Below, piece by piece: positions 53,532-63,070 of a DNA stretch of 64,000 nt; positions within the stretch are counted from its first letter, which is position 1, and each line of letters opens with the position of its first letter. The DNA comes from Microvirga vignae (GTDB lineage: Bacteria; Pseudomonadota; Alphaproteobacteria; Rhizobiales; Beijerinckiaceae). The translations under genes and the position numbers were made by a program. The notes under the pieces were generated by a model that worked only from the letters and a program-made list of their open reading frames with translations, was not told the DNA's origin and did no database searches. The stretch is from contig NZ_LCYG01000053.1 in the NCBI RefSeq assembly GCF_001017175.1, positions 1 through 64,000 of the forward strand, read 5' to 3'.

Positions 53532-53565
53532 CGGGATACTCCTTGTGCGATGTTCTTATGAAGGA

Positions 53566-54231
53566 TCAGCCGTGGCGGATGCGCTTGTTGAGGCGTCGGG
53601 CGAGGCGGTCACCGATGCTCTGCACAGCCTGCACGAGCACGATGAGAACCACCACGACAGCGAGCATCATTTCCGGCATGAAACGCTGGTAGCCGTAGCG
53701 GATGCCGAGATCGCCAAGACCGCCGCCGCCGACGGCACCCACCATGGCCGAGAAGCCCAAGAGCGACACGATGGCGAGGGTCAGCCCCAGCACGATGCCG
53801 GGCAGGGCTTCGGGGATCAGAACCTTCAGCACGATCTGCAGCGGCGTTGCGCCGAAGGCGCGCGCGGCCTCCACGAGCCCCTGATCCACCTCGCGAATCG
53901 CGCCCTCGATGAGACGCGCGATGAAAGGCGTTGCGGCAATCGTCAGCGGCACGATGGCCGCATTGGTGCCGATGGAGGTGCCGGCGATCAGGCGGGTGAA
54001 CGGAATGATCGCGACGACGAGAATGATGAAGGGCGTCGAGCGCGTGGCGTTGACGATGACGCCGAGAATGCGGTTCACCCAGGGAGCCGCGAACAGCTCA
54101 CCCTTGCCGCTGGTGGCAAGATACACACCGAGCGGCAGGCCGAACAGCGTGGCGATCAGCGCGGAGACGCCGACCATGTAAAGCGTTTCGCCGGTGGAAC
54201 TGGCGATAAGGCGGATCATCTCAGGCGACAT
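53566..54231 (-). CDS. metI: Methionine ABC transporter permease MetI
   Basis: A 221-residue permease with five membrane segments; [40 protein letters not shown] and [17 protein letters not shown]-like sequence (actual [18 protein letters not shown]) are MetI features. The EAA loop [20 protein letters not shown] contacts MetN. Overlaps metN by 11 bases, indicating coupling. Confidence 0.95.
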   Translation of the reverse strand: MSPEMIRLIASSTGETLYMVGVSALIATLFGLPLGVYLATSGKGELFAAPWVNRILGVIVNATRSTPFIILVVAIIPFTRLIAGTSIGTNAAIVPLTIAATPFIARLIEGAIREVDQGLVEAARAFGATPLQIVLKVLIPEALPGIVLGLTLAIVSLLGFSAMVGAVGGGGLGDLGIRYGYQRFMPEMMLAVVVVLIVLVQAVQSIGDRLARRLNKRIRHG

Positions 54232-55315
54232 GGCCGAGCACCTCCGTATCGAGACCGTGTTTCTTCAGGAAGTCGAGCGTCTTCAACGAGGCTGCCGCCG
54301 GTACGCTCACGACGAGAGTGCCGAAGGGGCGGCCTGCGATTTCATCCACCGCACCGGAAAGAATGTTGGCTTCAATGCCTTCCTCGCGTGCGAGACGCGC
54401 CAGAACGGGATCGGTCGCGTGCGGGCCGCGAAAGCCGATGCGGATGACCGTCTGGCTGTCCGGTGTCGCCTCCTTCTGCAGGCGATTCTGCACATAAGGC
54501 GGCAGCACGCGCCCGGCTTCGTCGCCGAGGAAGGAGCGTGTGACTTCATGTTTCGGACGGGTGAACACCTCGAACACGTCGCCCTGCTCGACGATGCGTC
54601 CGCCCTCGATCACCGCCACCTCGCGGGCGATGTTGCGGATCACCGCCATCTCATGGGTAATGAGCAGAATGGTGAGGCCGAGTTCTGCATTGATGCGCGC
54701 GAGCAGATCGAGAATGGAGCGCGTGGTTTCCGGGTCGAGCGCGGAGGTCGCTTCGTCCGAGAGCAGCACCTTCGGTTTCGTGGCAAGCGCACGGGCAATG
54801 CCCACACGCTGCTTCTGGCCACCTGACAGTTCGGACGGATAACGGTTGCGCTTGTCCGAGAGGCCGACGAGGGCCAGAAGCTCCTCTACGCGCGCCTTGA
54901 TCTCGGCCTTGTCATAGCCTGCCACCTCGAGAGGCAGCGCGATGTTCTCCGCCGCAGTGCGGGAGGAGAGCAGGTTGAAGTGCTGGAAGATCATGCCGAT
55001 GGAGCGGCGGGCATGGCGAAGCTCGGATTCGGGCAGCGCGGCAATGTTCGCGCCGTCCACGATCACCTTGCCGGAGCTGGGCTTCTCCAGCCCGTTCACC
55101 AGGCGGATGAGGGTGGACTTGCCGGCACCGGAGCGGCCGATCACGCCGAGGATGGAGCCCTGGGGCACCGCGAGGTCGATCTCTCGCAGAGCCGTGACAG
55201 GCTGGCCATCGCGTCCGGGAAAGGTCTTCGAGATCTTCTCCAGGCGCACGATAGGCTCCGCCGGGATCAGGCGTTGCGACGGCTGGTCGCCGAGATATCC
55301 GAGAGGGGCGTTCAT
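54221..55315 (-). CDS. metN: Methionine ABC transporter ATPase MetN
   Basis: A 364-residue ATPase with Walker [17 protein letters not shown]-loop [14 protein letters not shown], signature [19 protein letters not shown], Walker [14 protein letters not shown] and H-loop LLITHEMAV. The C-terminal NIL (ACT-like) domain ([34 protein letters not shown]) binds methionine and inhibits transport in homologues. First gene of metNIQ. A TTGACA on the minus strand (TGTCAA at 55375) could be a -35 element, but no good -10 was identified. Confidence 0.96.
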   Translation of the reverse strand: MNAPLGYLGDQPSQRLIPAEPIVRLEKISKTFPGRDGQPVTALREIDLAVPQGSILGVIGRSGAGKSTLIRLVNGLEKPSSGKVIVDGANIAALPESELRHARRSIGMIFQHFNLLSSRTAAENIALPLEVAGYDKAEIKARVEELLALVGLSDKRNRYPSELSGGQKQRVGIARALATKPKVLLSDEATSALDPETTRSILDLLARINAELGLTILLITHEMAVIRNIAREVAVIEGGRIVEQGDVFEVFTRPKHEVTRSFLGDEAGRVLPPYVQNRLQKEATPDSQTVIRIGFRGPHATDPVLARLAREEGIEANILSGAVDEIAGRPFGTLVVSVPAAASLKTLDFLKKHGLDTEVLGHVA

Positions 55316-55587
55316 AGGGTCGCTTTACGGTCGTCTCATGAGTGGATACGACACATGGGATATGGCGTTCTCTATGTCAACTGAATTGTTCTTTAAACAG
55401 GATCATCTGTTCTGAAGAACGGCCTTGGCGGTGGAGAAGCGCCTCTTGCCCTCCAGGCGCGACATCACAAACCGGGGATCGCCCCTTTGAGGCGGACATT
55501 TCTCCTTGCTTTCGCCATGAGCGCGGTTGATCGGGCTGTCCTATGTTCCTATGGAGCCAAGGGGCGGTTCCCCGTCAGGAGAAAAGA

Positions 55588-57684
55588 ATGATCAAGGCGA
55601 GCATTGCGCTGGCACTCATCGGTTTGGGCGTTTTGGGCGCCTCCCTGTCAGGAGCGGTCCAGGTTCCGTTCTATCTGCCGCTCTCAACCCTGGCCCTGGC
55701 CGGGATCCTGATCATCGGCCGCGATATCCCGAAATTCCTGCGCATCTTCCTCGTGATGATCGCGGCCACGCATGTCGTGCTCGTCCTGCTCATTCTCGGG
55801 GCCACGCTCGGAGCGATTACGGGTGACTATACGGGCTATGTCCCGCCGCCTTCCGCAGCCCTGGGCGCCACGGCGTTCGGAGCCCTCGTCTTTGGCTTGT
55901 CCTATGTGCGTGTGGTCCAAACCGTCTGCCGCATTGCTGATCGTTATCTCGATTCCCAGGCCGACAGCGTCATCCGCATTCCTTTCATCGGTCTCGTGCG
56001 GGCGCGCGAAGGAACCATCGGCACGTGGATGATCGCCATTCTCATCGCGATCAATCTCGCCCAGGTCGCACTCAATGTGCGCCTCAGCTTCTTCTCTCGC
56101 GACATGTTCAACGCGCTCGAGGCCAAGGATGCCGCGGCCTTCTGGTATCAGCTCTTCATCATCTTCATGCCGCTGGCAGCCGTCTTCGTCGCCATCGCGC
56201 TGACGGAAGTGCTGCTGCAGAACGTGCTGACCATCCGCTGGCGTGCATTCCTCAACACTTACTATGTCGGCGAGTGGCTGGGTGATGGCGCACATTACCG
56301 GATGCAGATCATCGGGCGCGGCGCGGACAACCCGGACCAGCGTATTTCGGAAGATCTGCGCAAGTTCGTGGAAAGCACCTATTCCTTGTCCGTGGGCCTC
56401 ATGAACCAGGCAGCGACGCTCGTATCCTTCGTGGCGATCCTCTGGACGATCTCGGTGGGCTTCACTTTCCCCGGCACCGATGTCGAAGTGCCCGGTCTGC
56501 TGGTCTGGGTCTGCGCGGGCTATGCCATTCTCGGCACCTGGGTCACGCATCTCATCGGCCGTCCCCTGATCGCCCTCAACTTCGAGCAGGAGCGGGTGGA
56601 GGCGAATTACCGTTTCTCCCTTGCGCGTCTGCGCGAATACACGGAGCAGGTGGCGCTTCTTTCCGGCGAGCCTGCCGAGAAGGAGGGGCTCGGCAAGCGG
56701 TTCGGCCAGATCGTCGACAACTACATGCGGATCGTGATCCGCCTCATTAAGCTCAACACCTTCACGTCTGCCTACTTCCAGGCCAACGTGGTGGTGCCCT
56801 ACATCCTCACCGCGCCTTACTACTTCATCGGCAAGATCTCGCTGGGTCAGATGCAGCAGGTGGTCGGTGCCTTCTCGCGCGTGGAATCGGCGCTCACCTA
56901 CTTCATCCAGATCTACACCACGCTGGCCGACTACAAGGCGGTGCTCGATCGTCTCACCACCTTCGAGGGGGCCATTGCGTCGGCGCAGCGTATCGGCGGC
57001 GAGAGCAAGCTCGCGGTCACGCCCGCGGCAAACCGTGAGCTGCGCCTCAGGAACCTCAACGTGCGCCTGCCCGACGGCCGTGCCCTGATGCATGCGGACG
57101 GTCTCGCTTTCCGTCCCGGCGAGCGCACGCTGATGACGGGTCCGTCCGGCTCGGGCAAGTCGACCCTGTTCCGCGCCATCGCCGGCATCTGGCCTTTCGG
57201 CGAGGGCGAGGTGCTGGTGCCGCAGGGCCAGAGCATGATGCTGCTGCCGCAGCGGCCTTACATTCCCATCGGCACCTTGCGCGAAGCGGTGACCTATCCC
57301 GCCCATGGGCAAGCCTACAGCGATGCCGCAATCGCTGATGCCCTGCGCGCCGCGAAACTCCCGCAGATCGCAGACAAGCTCGACGAAGAGCGCGCCTGGG
57401 GTCAGACCCTGTCGCTCGGCGAGCAGCAGCGTCTCGCGGTCGCCCGTGCACTTCTCGCCAAGCCCGACTGGCTGTTCCTGGACGAAGCCACGGCGGCGCT
57501 CGACGAGCCGACCGAGGCCGAGATCTATCAGGTGATCAAGGAGGAGCTGCCCCAGACGACGGTGGTTTCCATCGGCCACCGCTCGACGCTTGCGGCCTAT
57601 CACGATCGACGCATCGACCTGAAGCGGGCGGAGAATGGTCTCTCGACCCCCGTGGACCTGATGCAGCCTCAGCCGGCTGAGTAG
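55588..57684 (+). CDS. SbmA/BacA-like ABC transporter (fused permease-ATPase)
   Basis: A 698-residue half transporter. The N-terminus (about 400 residues) has several membrane helices (RIFLVMIAATHVVLVLLILG; WMIAILIAINLAQVALNVRL) and the SbmA/BacA-like motif RWRAFLNTYYVGEWLGDGAH with NPDQRISEDLRKFVE. The ATPase has Walker A MTGPSGSGKSTLFRAIAG, signature TLSLGEQQRLAVARALL and Walker B WLFLDEATAALDEP. Relatives (YddA, mycobacterial BacA, rhizobial BclA) move peptides, vitamin B12 or lipids across the inner membrane. ATG 55588 has AGGAGAAA upstream; a longer frame from 55543 is possible. Confidence 0.87.
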   Translation: MIKASIALALIGLGVLGASLSGAVQVPFYLPLSTLALAGILIIGRDIPKFLRIFLVMIAATHVVLVLLILGATLGAITGDYTGYVPPPSAALGATAFGALVFGLSYVRVVQTVCRIADRYLDSQADSVIRIPFIGLVRAREGTIGTWMIAILIAINLAQVALNVRLSFFSRDMFNALEAKDAAAFWYQLFIIFMPLAAVFVAIALTEVLLQNVLTIRWRAFLNTYYVGEWLGDGAHYRMQIIGRGADNPDQRISEDLRKFVESTYSLSVGLMNQAATLVSFVAILWTISVGFTFPGTDVEVPGLLVWVCAGYAILGTWVTHLIGRPLIALNFEQERVEANYRFSLARLREYTEQVALLSGEPAEKEGLGKRFGQIVDNYMRIVIRLIKLNTFTSAYFQANVVVPYILTAPYYFIGKISLGQMQQVVGAFSRVESALTYFIQIYTTLADYKAVLDRLTTFEGAIASAQRIGGESKLAVTPAANRELRLRNLNVRLPDGRALMHADGLAFRPGERTLMTGPSGSGKSTLFRAIAGIWPFGEGEVLVPQGQSMMLLPQRPYIPIGTLREAVTYPAHGQAYSDAAIADALRAAKLPQIADKLDEERAWGQTLSLGEQQRLAVARALLAKPDWLFLDEATAALDEPTEAEIYQVIKEELPQTTVVSIGHRSTLAAYHDRRIDLKRAENGLSTPVDLMQPQPAE

Positions 57685-57690
57685 ATCTTT

Positions 57691-57781
57691 ACGTCATGGC
57701 CGGGCTTGCCCCGGCCATCCCGATCAGAAAGGGATGGCATTCCGGTCAATCGAGATCACCGGCACGAGGCCGGTGATGACA
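57691..57781. repeat. Palindromic intergenic repeat, second family, copy 2
   Basis: ACGTCATGGCCGGGCTTGCCCCGGCCATCC is followed by a separate hairpin ACCGGCACGAGGCCGGTGATGAC. It is shorter than the other copies and lacks the CCACGTCTT arm. Confidence 0.75.
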
Positions 57782-57795
57782 TCGGAGGACCAAAA

Positions 57796-57824
57796 GAAAA
57801 AGGCCGGCATTGCTGCCGGCCTTT
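57796..57824. terminator. Bidirectional terminator
   Basis: AAAAAGGCCGGCA and TGCCGGCCTTTT flank a short loop between the converging ABC transporter and META genes. Confidence 0.85.
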
Positions 57825-57846
57825 TGCGTGAGAAGTCGTGCTCTTC

Positions 57847-58338
57847 CTACAGCGCGCGCTCGAAGCGCAGCTCGCCGGTCTGGCTGCGGATGATCAGGGT
57901 AGGGCCCTGGATGTCCCACTTGCCGGAGCTGCGCAGTGCCGTCAGGAAGGCATTCTCGATGGCCATGGCAGACTTGTCGCAGTTCCTCTTCGACAGGGCG
58001 AAGGGGGCGACGGCCAGTCCCTGTTCGCGCAGAGGATAGGCGGTGGTCGCGTAGGTGTTGCAGCCGGAAAAGCCCGTCGCGCGCAGCTGGTCGTCGAGCC
58101 TGAAGGTCGGACGCTCGCCGGTGAACGGCTTGTTGTTCAGGCTCACGGCAATCCAGGACGAGTTCAGAGGGAAGGTCTTGCCCTGAGCGCCCGGCTGCGG
58201 AACCTTGGGATCCACCTGACGGGTCGGGCCTGCCGGCCGGCCGAGAGTCGCGGCCGTCTGGGCATCGGCGACTGAAACTTGAGCCGCGGAGACAGTGGCG
58301 AAAGCCGCCAGGAGTGCTGCCAATCGAAGGGCGTTCAT
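57847..58338 (-). CDS. META-domain (HslJ-like) exported protein
   Basis: A 163-residue protein with a signal peptide (LRLAALLAAFATVSAAQVSV, ADA) and a META domain: NSSWIAVSLNNKPFTGERPT, LDDQLRATGFSGCNTYATTA and MAIENAFLTALRSSGKWDIQ, ending SQTGELRFERAL. META proteins such as HslJ are linked to heat or novobiocin resistance without a known molecular activity. ATG 58338 has GAGG upstream. The cysteines in GCNTY and KRNCDK fit the family's paired Cys. Confidence 0.88.
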   Translation of the reverse strand: MNALRLAALLAAFATVSAAQVSVADAQTAATLGRPAGPTRQVDPKVPQPGAQGKTFPLNSSWIAVSLNNKPFTGERPTFRLDDQLRATGFSGCNTYATTAYPLREQGLAVAPFALSKRNCDKSAMAIENAFLTALRSSGKWDIQGPTLIIRSQTGELRFERAL

Positions 58339-58480
58339 CGGAACCTCTTCATCGTAAAAACGCCGGAACCATAAGAGGCCTTGACCGTAAGGGCAACGCC
58401 TTGAGTGATATTGTCCTGTGACAGTTGTTGTCACAGGCAAGCTGAAGCCTCGCTTAAGGAGGTCTCAGCTTGAAGAACTG

Positions 58481-59455
58481 TCAGTCGATCCGCTTCAAAA
58501 GCCTCTCGGTGAGAGCATTGGTGGGACGGAACAGGTAGTCGAAGGTGCGGACCGTGATGTCCTGCGCTCCAATTCCCTGAAGGGCCGCCACGATGTCGAA
58601 CATCGCCGAAGTCGGGCAATGGAGCACCACCTCGCGGCCCAGGGCATTGCCATAAGGCTGGGTGGCCCCGAAATCCCGCACGAGGGCTGCGAGAGCCTGA
58701 GCCCTGGACGGATCGAGGGCCGCCCGGACCTCGCGGCTTTCCCGCGCCTCTTCCTCGGCTGCGATGCGCGTCAGAACGGCGGTCGCGGCAGCGCGAGCCT
58801 TAGACGACCAGGGCGCACGAACCGAGGCGACCAGATTGGCCTCGGAACGCAGCATCACGCCGTCGTCGAGGATCTTGAGCGCATTGGCGGCGAGCGTCGC
58901 ACCGGTCGTGGTGATATCCACGATCAGCTCCGCCGAGCCCGCCCCCGGCGCGCCTTCGGTCGCGCCCAGGCTCTCGACGATGCGGTAATCGGCGATGCCC
59001 TTCTCGGCGAAGAAGCGGCGGGTCAGGTTCACGTATTTTGTGGCAACCCGCATCTTGCGGCCATGGCGGGCGCGCAGATCGGCCGCGACCTCGTCGAGAT
59101 CCGCCATGCTGCGCACGTCGATCCAGGCTTGCGGCACGGCCACCACCACATTGGCGTGACCGAACCCGAGCGGGGTGAGGAGTTCGACGGCCTCGTCCGC
59201 ATCCGAGATTTGCTCGCGGACCAGGTCCTCACCCGTGATGCCCAGATGCACGGAGCCGGTGGCGAGCTGCGTCACGATCTCGGAGGCCGAGAGGAACGCC
59301 ACCTCCACGTCCGGCACCCCTTTGAGCGTGCCGCGATACTCGCGCGCGCCGCGCGACTGGGAGAAGACGAGGCCGGAACGGGCGAAGAATGCAGCCGCGT
59401 TTTCCTGCAGGCGTCCCTTGGAGGGCACCGCCAGAATGAGAGGGGAATCGGTCAT
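58481..59455 (-). CDS. hisG: ATP phosphoribosyltransferase HisG
   Basis: A 324-residue HisG, first enzyme of histidine biosynthesis (ATP plus PRPP). It has ILAVPSKGRLQENAAAFFAR, the ITGEDLVREQISDADE motif and the PRPP-binding ELIVDITTTGATLAANALKI. It belongs to the short-form type that needs HisZ, as in other Hyphomicrobiales, though with an extended C-terminus (HCPTSAMFDIVAALQGIGAQ). ATG 59455 overlaps the hisZ stop by one base, so the two are coupled. Confidence 0.95.
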   Translation of the reverse strand: MTDSPLILAVPSKGRLQENAAAFFARSGLVFSQSRGAREYRGTLKGVPDVEVAFLSASEIVTQLATGSVHLGITGEDLVREQISDADEAVELLTPLGFGHANVVVAVPQAWIDVRSMADLDEVAADLRARHGRKMRVATKYVNLTRRFFAEKGIADYRIVESLGATEGAPGAGSAELIVDITTTGATLAANALKILDDGVMLRSEANLVASVRAPWSSKARAAATAVLTRIAAEEEARESREVRAALDPSRAQALAALVRDFGATQPYGNALGREVVLHCPTSAMFDIVAALQGIGAQDITVRTFDYLFRPTNALTERLLKRID

Positions 59456-60549
59456 CAGGGCCTCCCCACGATACGGTCGAGCCAGAAGGAGCAGCCGACC
59501 GCCGGGATCGGGCTTTCCGCTCCGAGATGCTCCAGCAGCCGGTCATAGCGGCCGCCGCCCACAATGGGCTTGCCGTCGCTGCGGCGCGGATCCTGCACCT
59601 CGAAGATGAAGCCCGTGTAGTAGTCGAGATTACGGGCGAAGGTGGCGGCGAACGAGAAGGCGCTCACATCGAGCTCGCGCGCGGCCATGAAGCCGGTGCG
59701 CTCCTCGAAGAGACCAATGGCTGGACCGAGATCGAGCCCCGCATCCTTGGCGAGGAGCCGGACGGCGTCCGCCGCCTGGTCCGGGTCGCCGGAGATGGTG
59801 AGGTAGCGCTCCAGAACCTGCCGGGCCTCGTTCGATAGAACCGTGCGGTTGGCTGCGCGAGCCAGGAAGCGCTCGGCGATCTCACCCGCGCTGCGGCCGC
59901 CGACGGTGGCGATGCCGGCGATCGAGAGAATGTCCTCCACGAAGGCCTTGGCCGCTTGCGGCGCTTGGCCTTCGATGGCGGCGAGAAGCCCCGCATGCTC
60001 CTGGGCGGCCGGGCCCTCCGCCTCGGAGAGGCTCGCCAGTCCTTGGCCGGATACGATGGCGCGGATCACGCGGCGCTTTGCGGCAGGCGCGACGCCGAGA
60101 GCATCGATGAGGGCATGAAGCAGGCCCATATCGCCGAGCCTCACGATGGGGGCAGGGCCGCCGATGAGGCTCAAGCCTTCCAGAGCAAGGCCAAGGATTT
60201 CCGCATCGGCACCAGCGATATCGGACCGGCCGATGGACTCGATGCCGGCCTGCAGGAACTCGCCGCTCTCGTTGGGGCGCATGCGGAAGACGGGACCGCC
60301 GTAGGAATAGCCGGAGGGCCGGGCTCCGCGGCGGGAGAGATGCTGGAGGCAGACGGGGATCGTGTATTCGGGCCTGAGGCACAGCTCCGCGCCCGAGGCA
60401 TCCTGCGTCACGAACATGCGCCGCCGGATGTCCTCGCCCGAGAGGTCGATGAACACGTCCGCCGGTTGCAGAACCGGCGGCTCGACACGCGCATAGCCCT
60501 CGCGCTCGAAAAGCGCGATCAGCGCAACAATGGCATCCGTCTCCGTCAC
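59455..60549 (-). CDS. hisZ: ATP phosphoribosyltransferase regulatory subunit HisZ
   Basis: A 364-residue HisZ, a paralogue of the HisS catalytic core that lacks charging activity and activates short-form HisG. It starts MTETDAIVALIALFEREGYA with motif 1-like VEPPVLQPADVFIDLSGEDI, motif 2-like GYSYGGPVFRMRPNESGEFL and a late DYYTGFIFEVQDP. The anticodon-binding domain of HisS is absent. It precedes hisG in an operon on the minus strand. Confidence 0.95.
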   Translation of the reverse strand: MTETDAIVALIALFEREGYARVEPPVLQPADVFIDLSGEDIRRRMFVTQDASGAELCLRPEYTIPVCLQHLSRRGARPSGYSYGGPVFRMRPNESGEFLQAGIESIGRSDIAGADAEILGLALEGLSLIGGPAPIVRLGDMGLLHALIDALGVAPAAKRRVIRAIVSGQGLASLSEAEGPAAQEHAGLLAAIEGQAPQAAKAFVEDILSIAGIATVGGRSAGEIAERFLARAANRTVLSNEARQVLERYLTISGDPDQAADAVRLLAKDAGLDLGPAIGLFEERTGFMAARELDVSAFSFAATFARNLDYYTGFIFEVQDPRRSDGKPIVGGGRYDRLLEHLGAESPIPAVGCSFWLDRIVGRP

Positions 60550-60648
60550 TGGCGTCGCTCAAATCCCTTGATCCGGCATGCTCTCTAGCAATGCCGGGCC
60601 GGGAAGGCGAACGATTTCAGCCGGAAGGGTGAACGGAAGGGGAGAGTG

Positions 60649-60793
60649 GCGTCATCCCGGGGCTGCGGAGCGCAGTCCGGGATCGCATGACGGATACTGC
60701 TATCGTCATGGCCGGGCTCGTCCCGGCCATCCACGTCTTGGAGTAGCTGCGTCTTGAAGACGTGGATCCCCGGAACAAGTCCGGGGATGACGG
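60649..60793. repeat. Palindromic intergenic repeat, second family, copy 3 (compound)
   Basis: GTCATCCCGGGGCTGCGG...CAGTCCGGGATCGCATGAC is one hairpin. It is followed by CGTCATGGCCGGGCTCG...CCGGCCATCCACGTCTT and AAGACGTGGATCCCCGG...CCGGGGATGACG. This is the longest copy, with two units in tandem. Confidence 0.85.
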
Positions 60794-60828
60794 GGAAGGT
60801 GTCACCCCGGATAGTGCGAGGGAGGAGA

Positions 60829-61281
60829 TCACTCCTTGTGGGCGATGTCACTCTTGGCCTTCGAGGTCTTGCGCTTGCTGTGATCGCTGGAGCGGTGGAC
60901 GTACTTGACCTTCTTGCCTTCGTTTTTGCCACCCGGCTCGCTGCTCTCGGCACCGGTGATGCTGGCGGGGAGGAATTGACGGGCTGCTTCCGTCACGACG
61001 CTCGCGACCGCGCCTGCCGCGGTCTGGGTCATGTCGGCGGCTTGCGAACCTGCATCTGCAACCGCCGCACCGGCCTGCTTGGCCGGGCGGGTCCTGGTGA
61101 GGGCGGCTGCCGCAGCTCCGGCAGCCGCGATCAAGGCATCCGCCAGGATTTCACGGCCGAGATTCGAACTGATCAGGTCCATAATGCCGGTATTCTTGGC
61201 GGCTTTCTTCATGGATTTGGATAGCTGCGTGTCCGTGCTCTTGGATTTCCCGGATTTCTTTTTGTCCTTGGCCTTAGCCAT
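60829..61281 (-). CDS. Lysine-rich hypothetical protein, 150 aa
   Basis: The product starts MAKAKDKKKSGKSKSTDTQL and has Lys/Ser-rich ends (KRKTSKAKSDIAHKE) around an Ala-rich middle (EILADALIAAAGAAAAALTR; DAGSQAADMTQTAAGAVAS), similar in character to histone-H1-like alphaproteobacterial proteins. DNA or RNA binding is possible but unproved. It is 73 bases downstream of hisS and on the same strand. Confidence 0.6.
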   Translation of the reverse strand: MAKAKDKKKSGKSKSTDTQLSKSMKKAAKNTGIMDLISSNLGREILADALIAAAGAAAAALTRTRPAKQAGAAVADAGSQAADMTQTAAGAVASVVTEAARQFLPASITGAESSEPGGKNEGKKVKYVHRSSDHSKRKTSKAKSDIAHKE

Positions 61282-61353
61282 TGGTATCTCCTGATAGTCA
61301 AGCTTCAGGAGACAACCCGGAGGAAAGCGGCCGAGTTCCAGGGGCTTTAAGGC

Positions 61354-62838
61354 TTACCCGAAATGCCGCGCCAGAACCTCGCGGACCGCATCCACGATCT
61401 TGTCCTCCGACACGGAGAACTGCGCCGGGCGAGCGGCCTTCCATTCGGCGTTGGAGGCAATGGCCTCGGCCGCTTTTGCGCCCTCGATCAGGTCCTTGAT
61501 CTCCACCTCGCCGCGCTCGCGCTCGTTGGAGCCCTGGATGATCACGCAGGGGCTCTGACGGCGGTCGGCGTACTTCATCTGGGCCTTCATGCCCGAGGAG
61601 CCGAGATAGAGCTCGGAGCGGATGCCGGCCTGGCGAAGGGTCGAGACCATGCGCTGGTAGGCGGCGATCTGGTCCCTGTCCATGACGAGCACCACCACCG
61701 GGCCGGGCTTCTCGGCACCCGAAACGATGGGGCTCTTGATCATCTGCAGTGCCGAGAGCAGGCGCGAGACGCCGATGGAGAAGCCGGTCGCCGGAACGGG
61801 CTCCGAGCGGAAGCGGCCCACGAGGCCGTCATAGCGCCCGCCGCCGCCGACGGAGCCGAAGCGCACGGGGCGTCCATCCTCGTCCTGGACCTGGAAGGTG
61901 AGCTCCGCCTCGTAGACGGGGCCGGTGTAGTATTCGAGACCGCGCACGACTGAAGGGTCGATGGTGACGCGGTCTTCGTAACCCGAGGAGGCGACGAGCG
62001 TCGCAATTTCCGCCAGTTCGTTGACACCCTCGACGCCGCGGGTCGAGGAGCCCACGACCCCGCGCAGGTTCTCGACCGTCGCTGCATTGTCCACCCCCTT
62101 GGCGGCGGTGAAGGCGAGAACGCGCTCGATGGCGTCAGGCGCCAGCTCAGCGCCCCTGGTGAAGTCGCCGCTCTCGTCCTTGCGGCCCGCGCCGAGCAGC
62201 TGACGCACACCGTCAGGGCCCAGACGATCGAGCTTGTCGATGGCGCGCAGCACGGTCAGGCGCTGATGGGCATGCTCGTCGCCACCGAGGCCGATGGCCT
62301 CGAGCACGCCGTCGAGAACCTTGCGGTTGTTGACCTTGATCAGATAGTCGCTGCGCTTCAGGCCGAGCTTCTCCAGCGTATCGGCGGCCATCAGGCAGAT
62401 TTCCGCATCCGCCGCGACGGAGGCAGCACCCACCGTGTCGGCGTCGAACTGCATGAACTGCCGGAAGCGGCCCGGGCCCGGCTTCTCGTTGCGGAACACC
62501 CAACCCACGCGATAGCTGCGATAGGGCTTGGGCAGCGCATCGAAGTTCTCGGCCACGTAGCGGGCGAGCGGCGCCGTCAGGTCGTAGCGCAGCGACAGCC
62601 ATTGCTCGTCATCGTCCTGGAAGGAGAACACGCCCTCGTTCGGGCGGTCCTGATCCGGCAGGAACTTGCCGAGCGCATCCGTATATTCGACGAAGGGCGT
62701 CTCGACGGCCTCGAAGCCGTAAAGCTCATAGGACTCGCGGATCGCCGCCAGCATGCGCTCGGTGGCGGAAAGATCGGCGGGAGTGCGGTCGGCAAAGCCG
62801 CGCGGCGCGCGGGCCTTGATCTTGTCGGCCTTGGACAT
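61354..62838 (-). CDS. hisS: Histidyl-tRNA synthetase
   Basis: A 494-residue class II synthetase. Motif 1 is [20 protein letters not shown], motif 2 [20 protein letters not shown] with the Arg that contacts ATP, and the HisA-type motif [15 protein letters not shown]. The motif 3 region is [22 protein letters not shown]-terminal anticodon-binding domain ([20 protein letters not shown]) follows. It charges tRNA-His. The gene is longer than typical HisS (about 420 to 500), as common in this order. Confidence 0.96.
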   Translation of the reverse strand: MSKADKIKARAPRGFADRTPADLSATERMLAAIRESYELYGFEAVETPFVEYTDALGKFLPDQDRPNEGVFSFQDDDEQWLSLRYDLTAPLARYVAENFDALPKPYRSYRVGWVFRNEKPGPGRFRQFMQFDADTVGAASVAADAEICLMAADTLEKLGLKRSDYLIKVNNRKVLDGVLEAIGLGGDEHAHQRLTVLRAIDKLDRLGPDGVRQLLGAGRKDESGDFTRGAELAPDAIERVLAFTAAKGVDNAATVENLRGVVGSSTRGVEGVNELAEIATLVASSGYEDRVTIDPSVVRGLEYYTGPVYEAELTFQVQDEDGRPVRFGSVGGGGRYDGLVGRFRSEPVPATGFSIGVSRLLSALQMIKSPIVSGAEKPGPVVVLVMDRDQIAAYQRMVSTLRQAGIRSELYLGSSGMKAQMKYADRRQSPCVIIQGSNERERGEVEIKDLIEGAKAAEAIASNAEWKAARPAQFSVSEDKIVDAVREVLARHFG

Positions 62839-62934
62839 GGTGTAAACAGCAGCCGTTCAGTTAAGAAAAACGTGCTGCGTCCTACCCCGTGTGCGCCAGA
62901 GGGGCAAGGGTTGCTTGCTCTACTGCCCCATAAC

Positions 62935-63035
62935 CGTCATGCCCGCACGTGTTGCGGGCATCCACGTCTTGAACGCCAAAGACGTGGATGGCCGGGGCTG
63001 ATCCCCGGATCAAGTCCGGGGACGGCCGGGACGAC
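62935..63035. repeat. Palindromic intergenic repeat, second family, copy 4
   Basis: CGTCATGCCCGCACGTGTTGCGGGCATCCACGTCTTG is followed by CAAAGACGTGGATGGCCGGGG and a hairpin of CCCCGGATCAAGTCCGGGGACGGCC, ending GGGACGAC. It lies between hisS and the aminotransferase gene. Confidence 0.85.
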
Positions 63036-63070
63036 AAAGTATCGAGTATGGCGCCTAAGGCTGTTCGGCC

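Noticed and set aside
55316-55587. SAM riboswitch upstream of metN
   Set aside because: No SAM-I or SAM-II-like conserved core or pseudoknot could be traced in the leader, only a possible -35 element.
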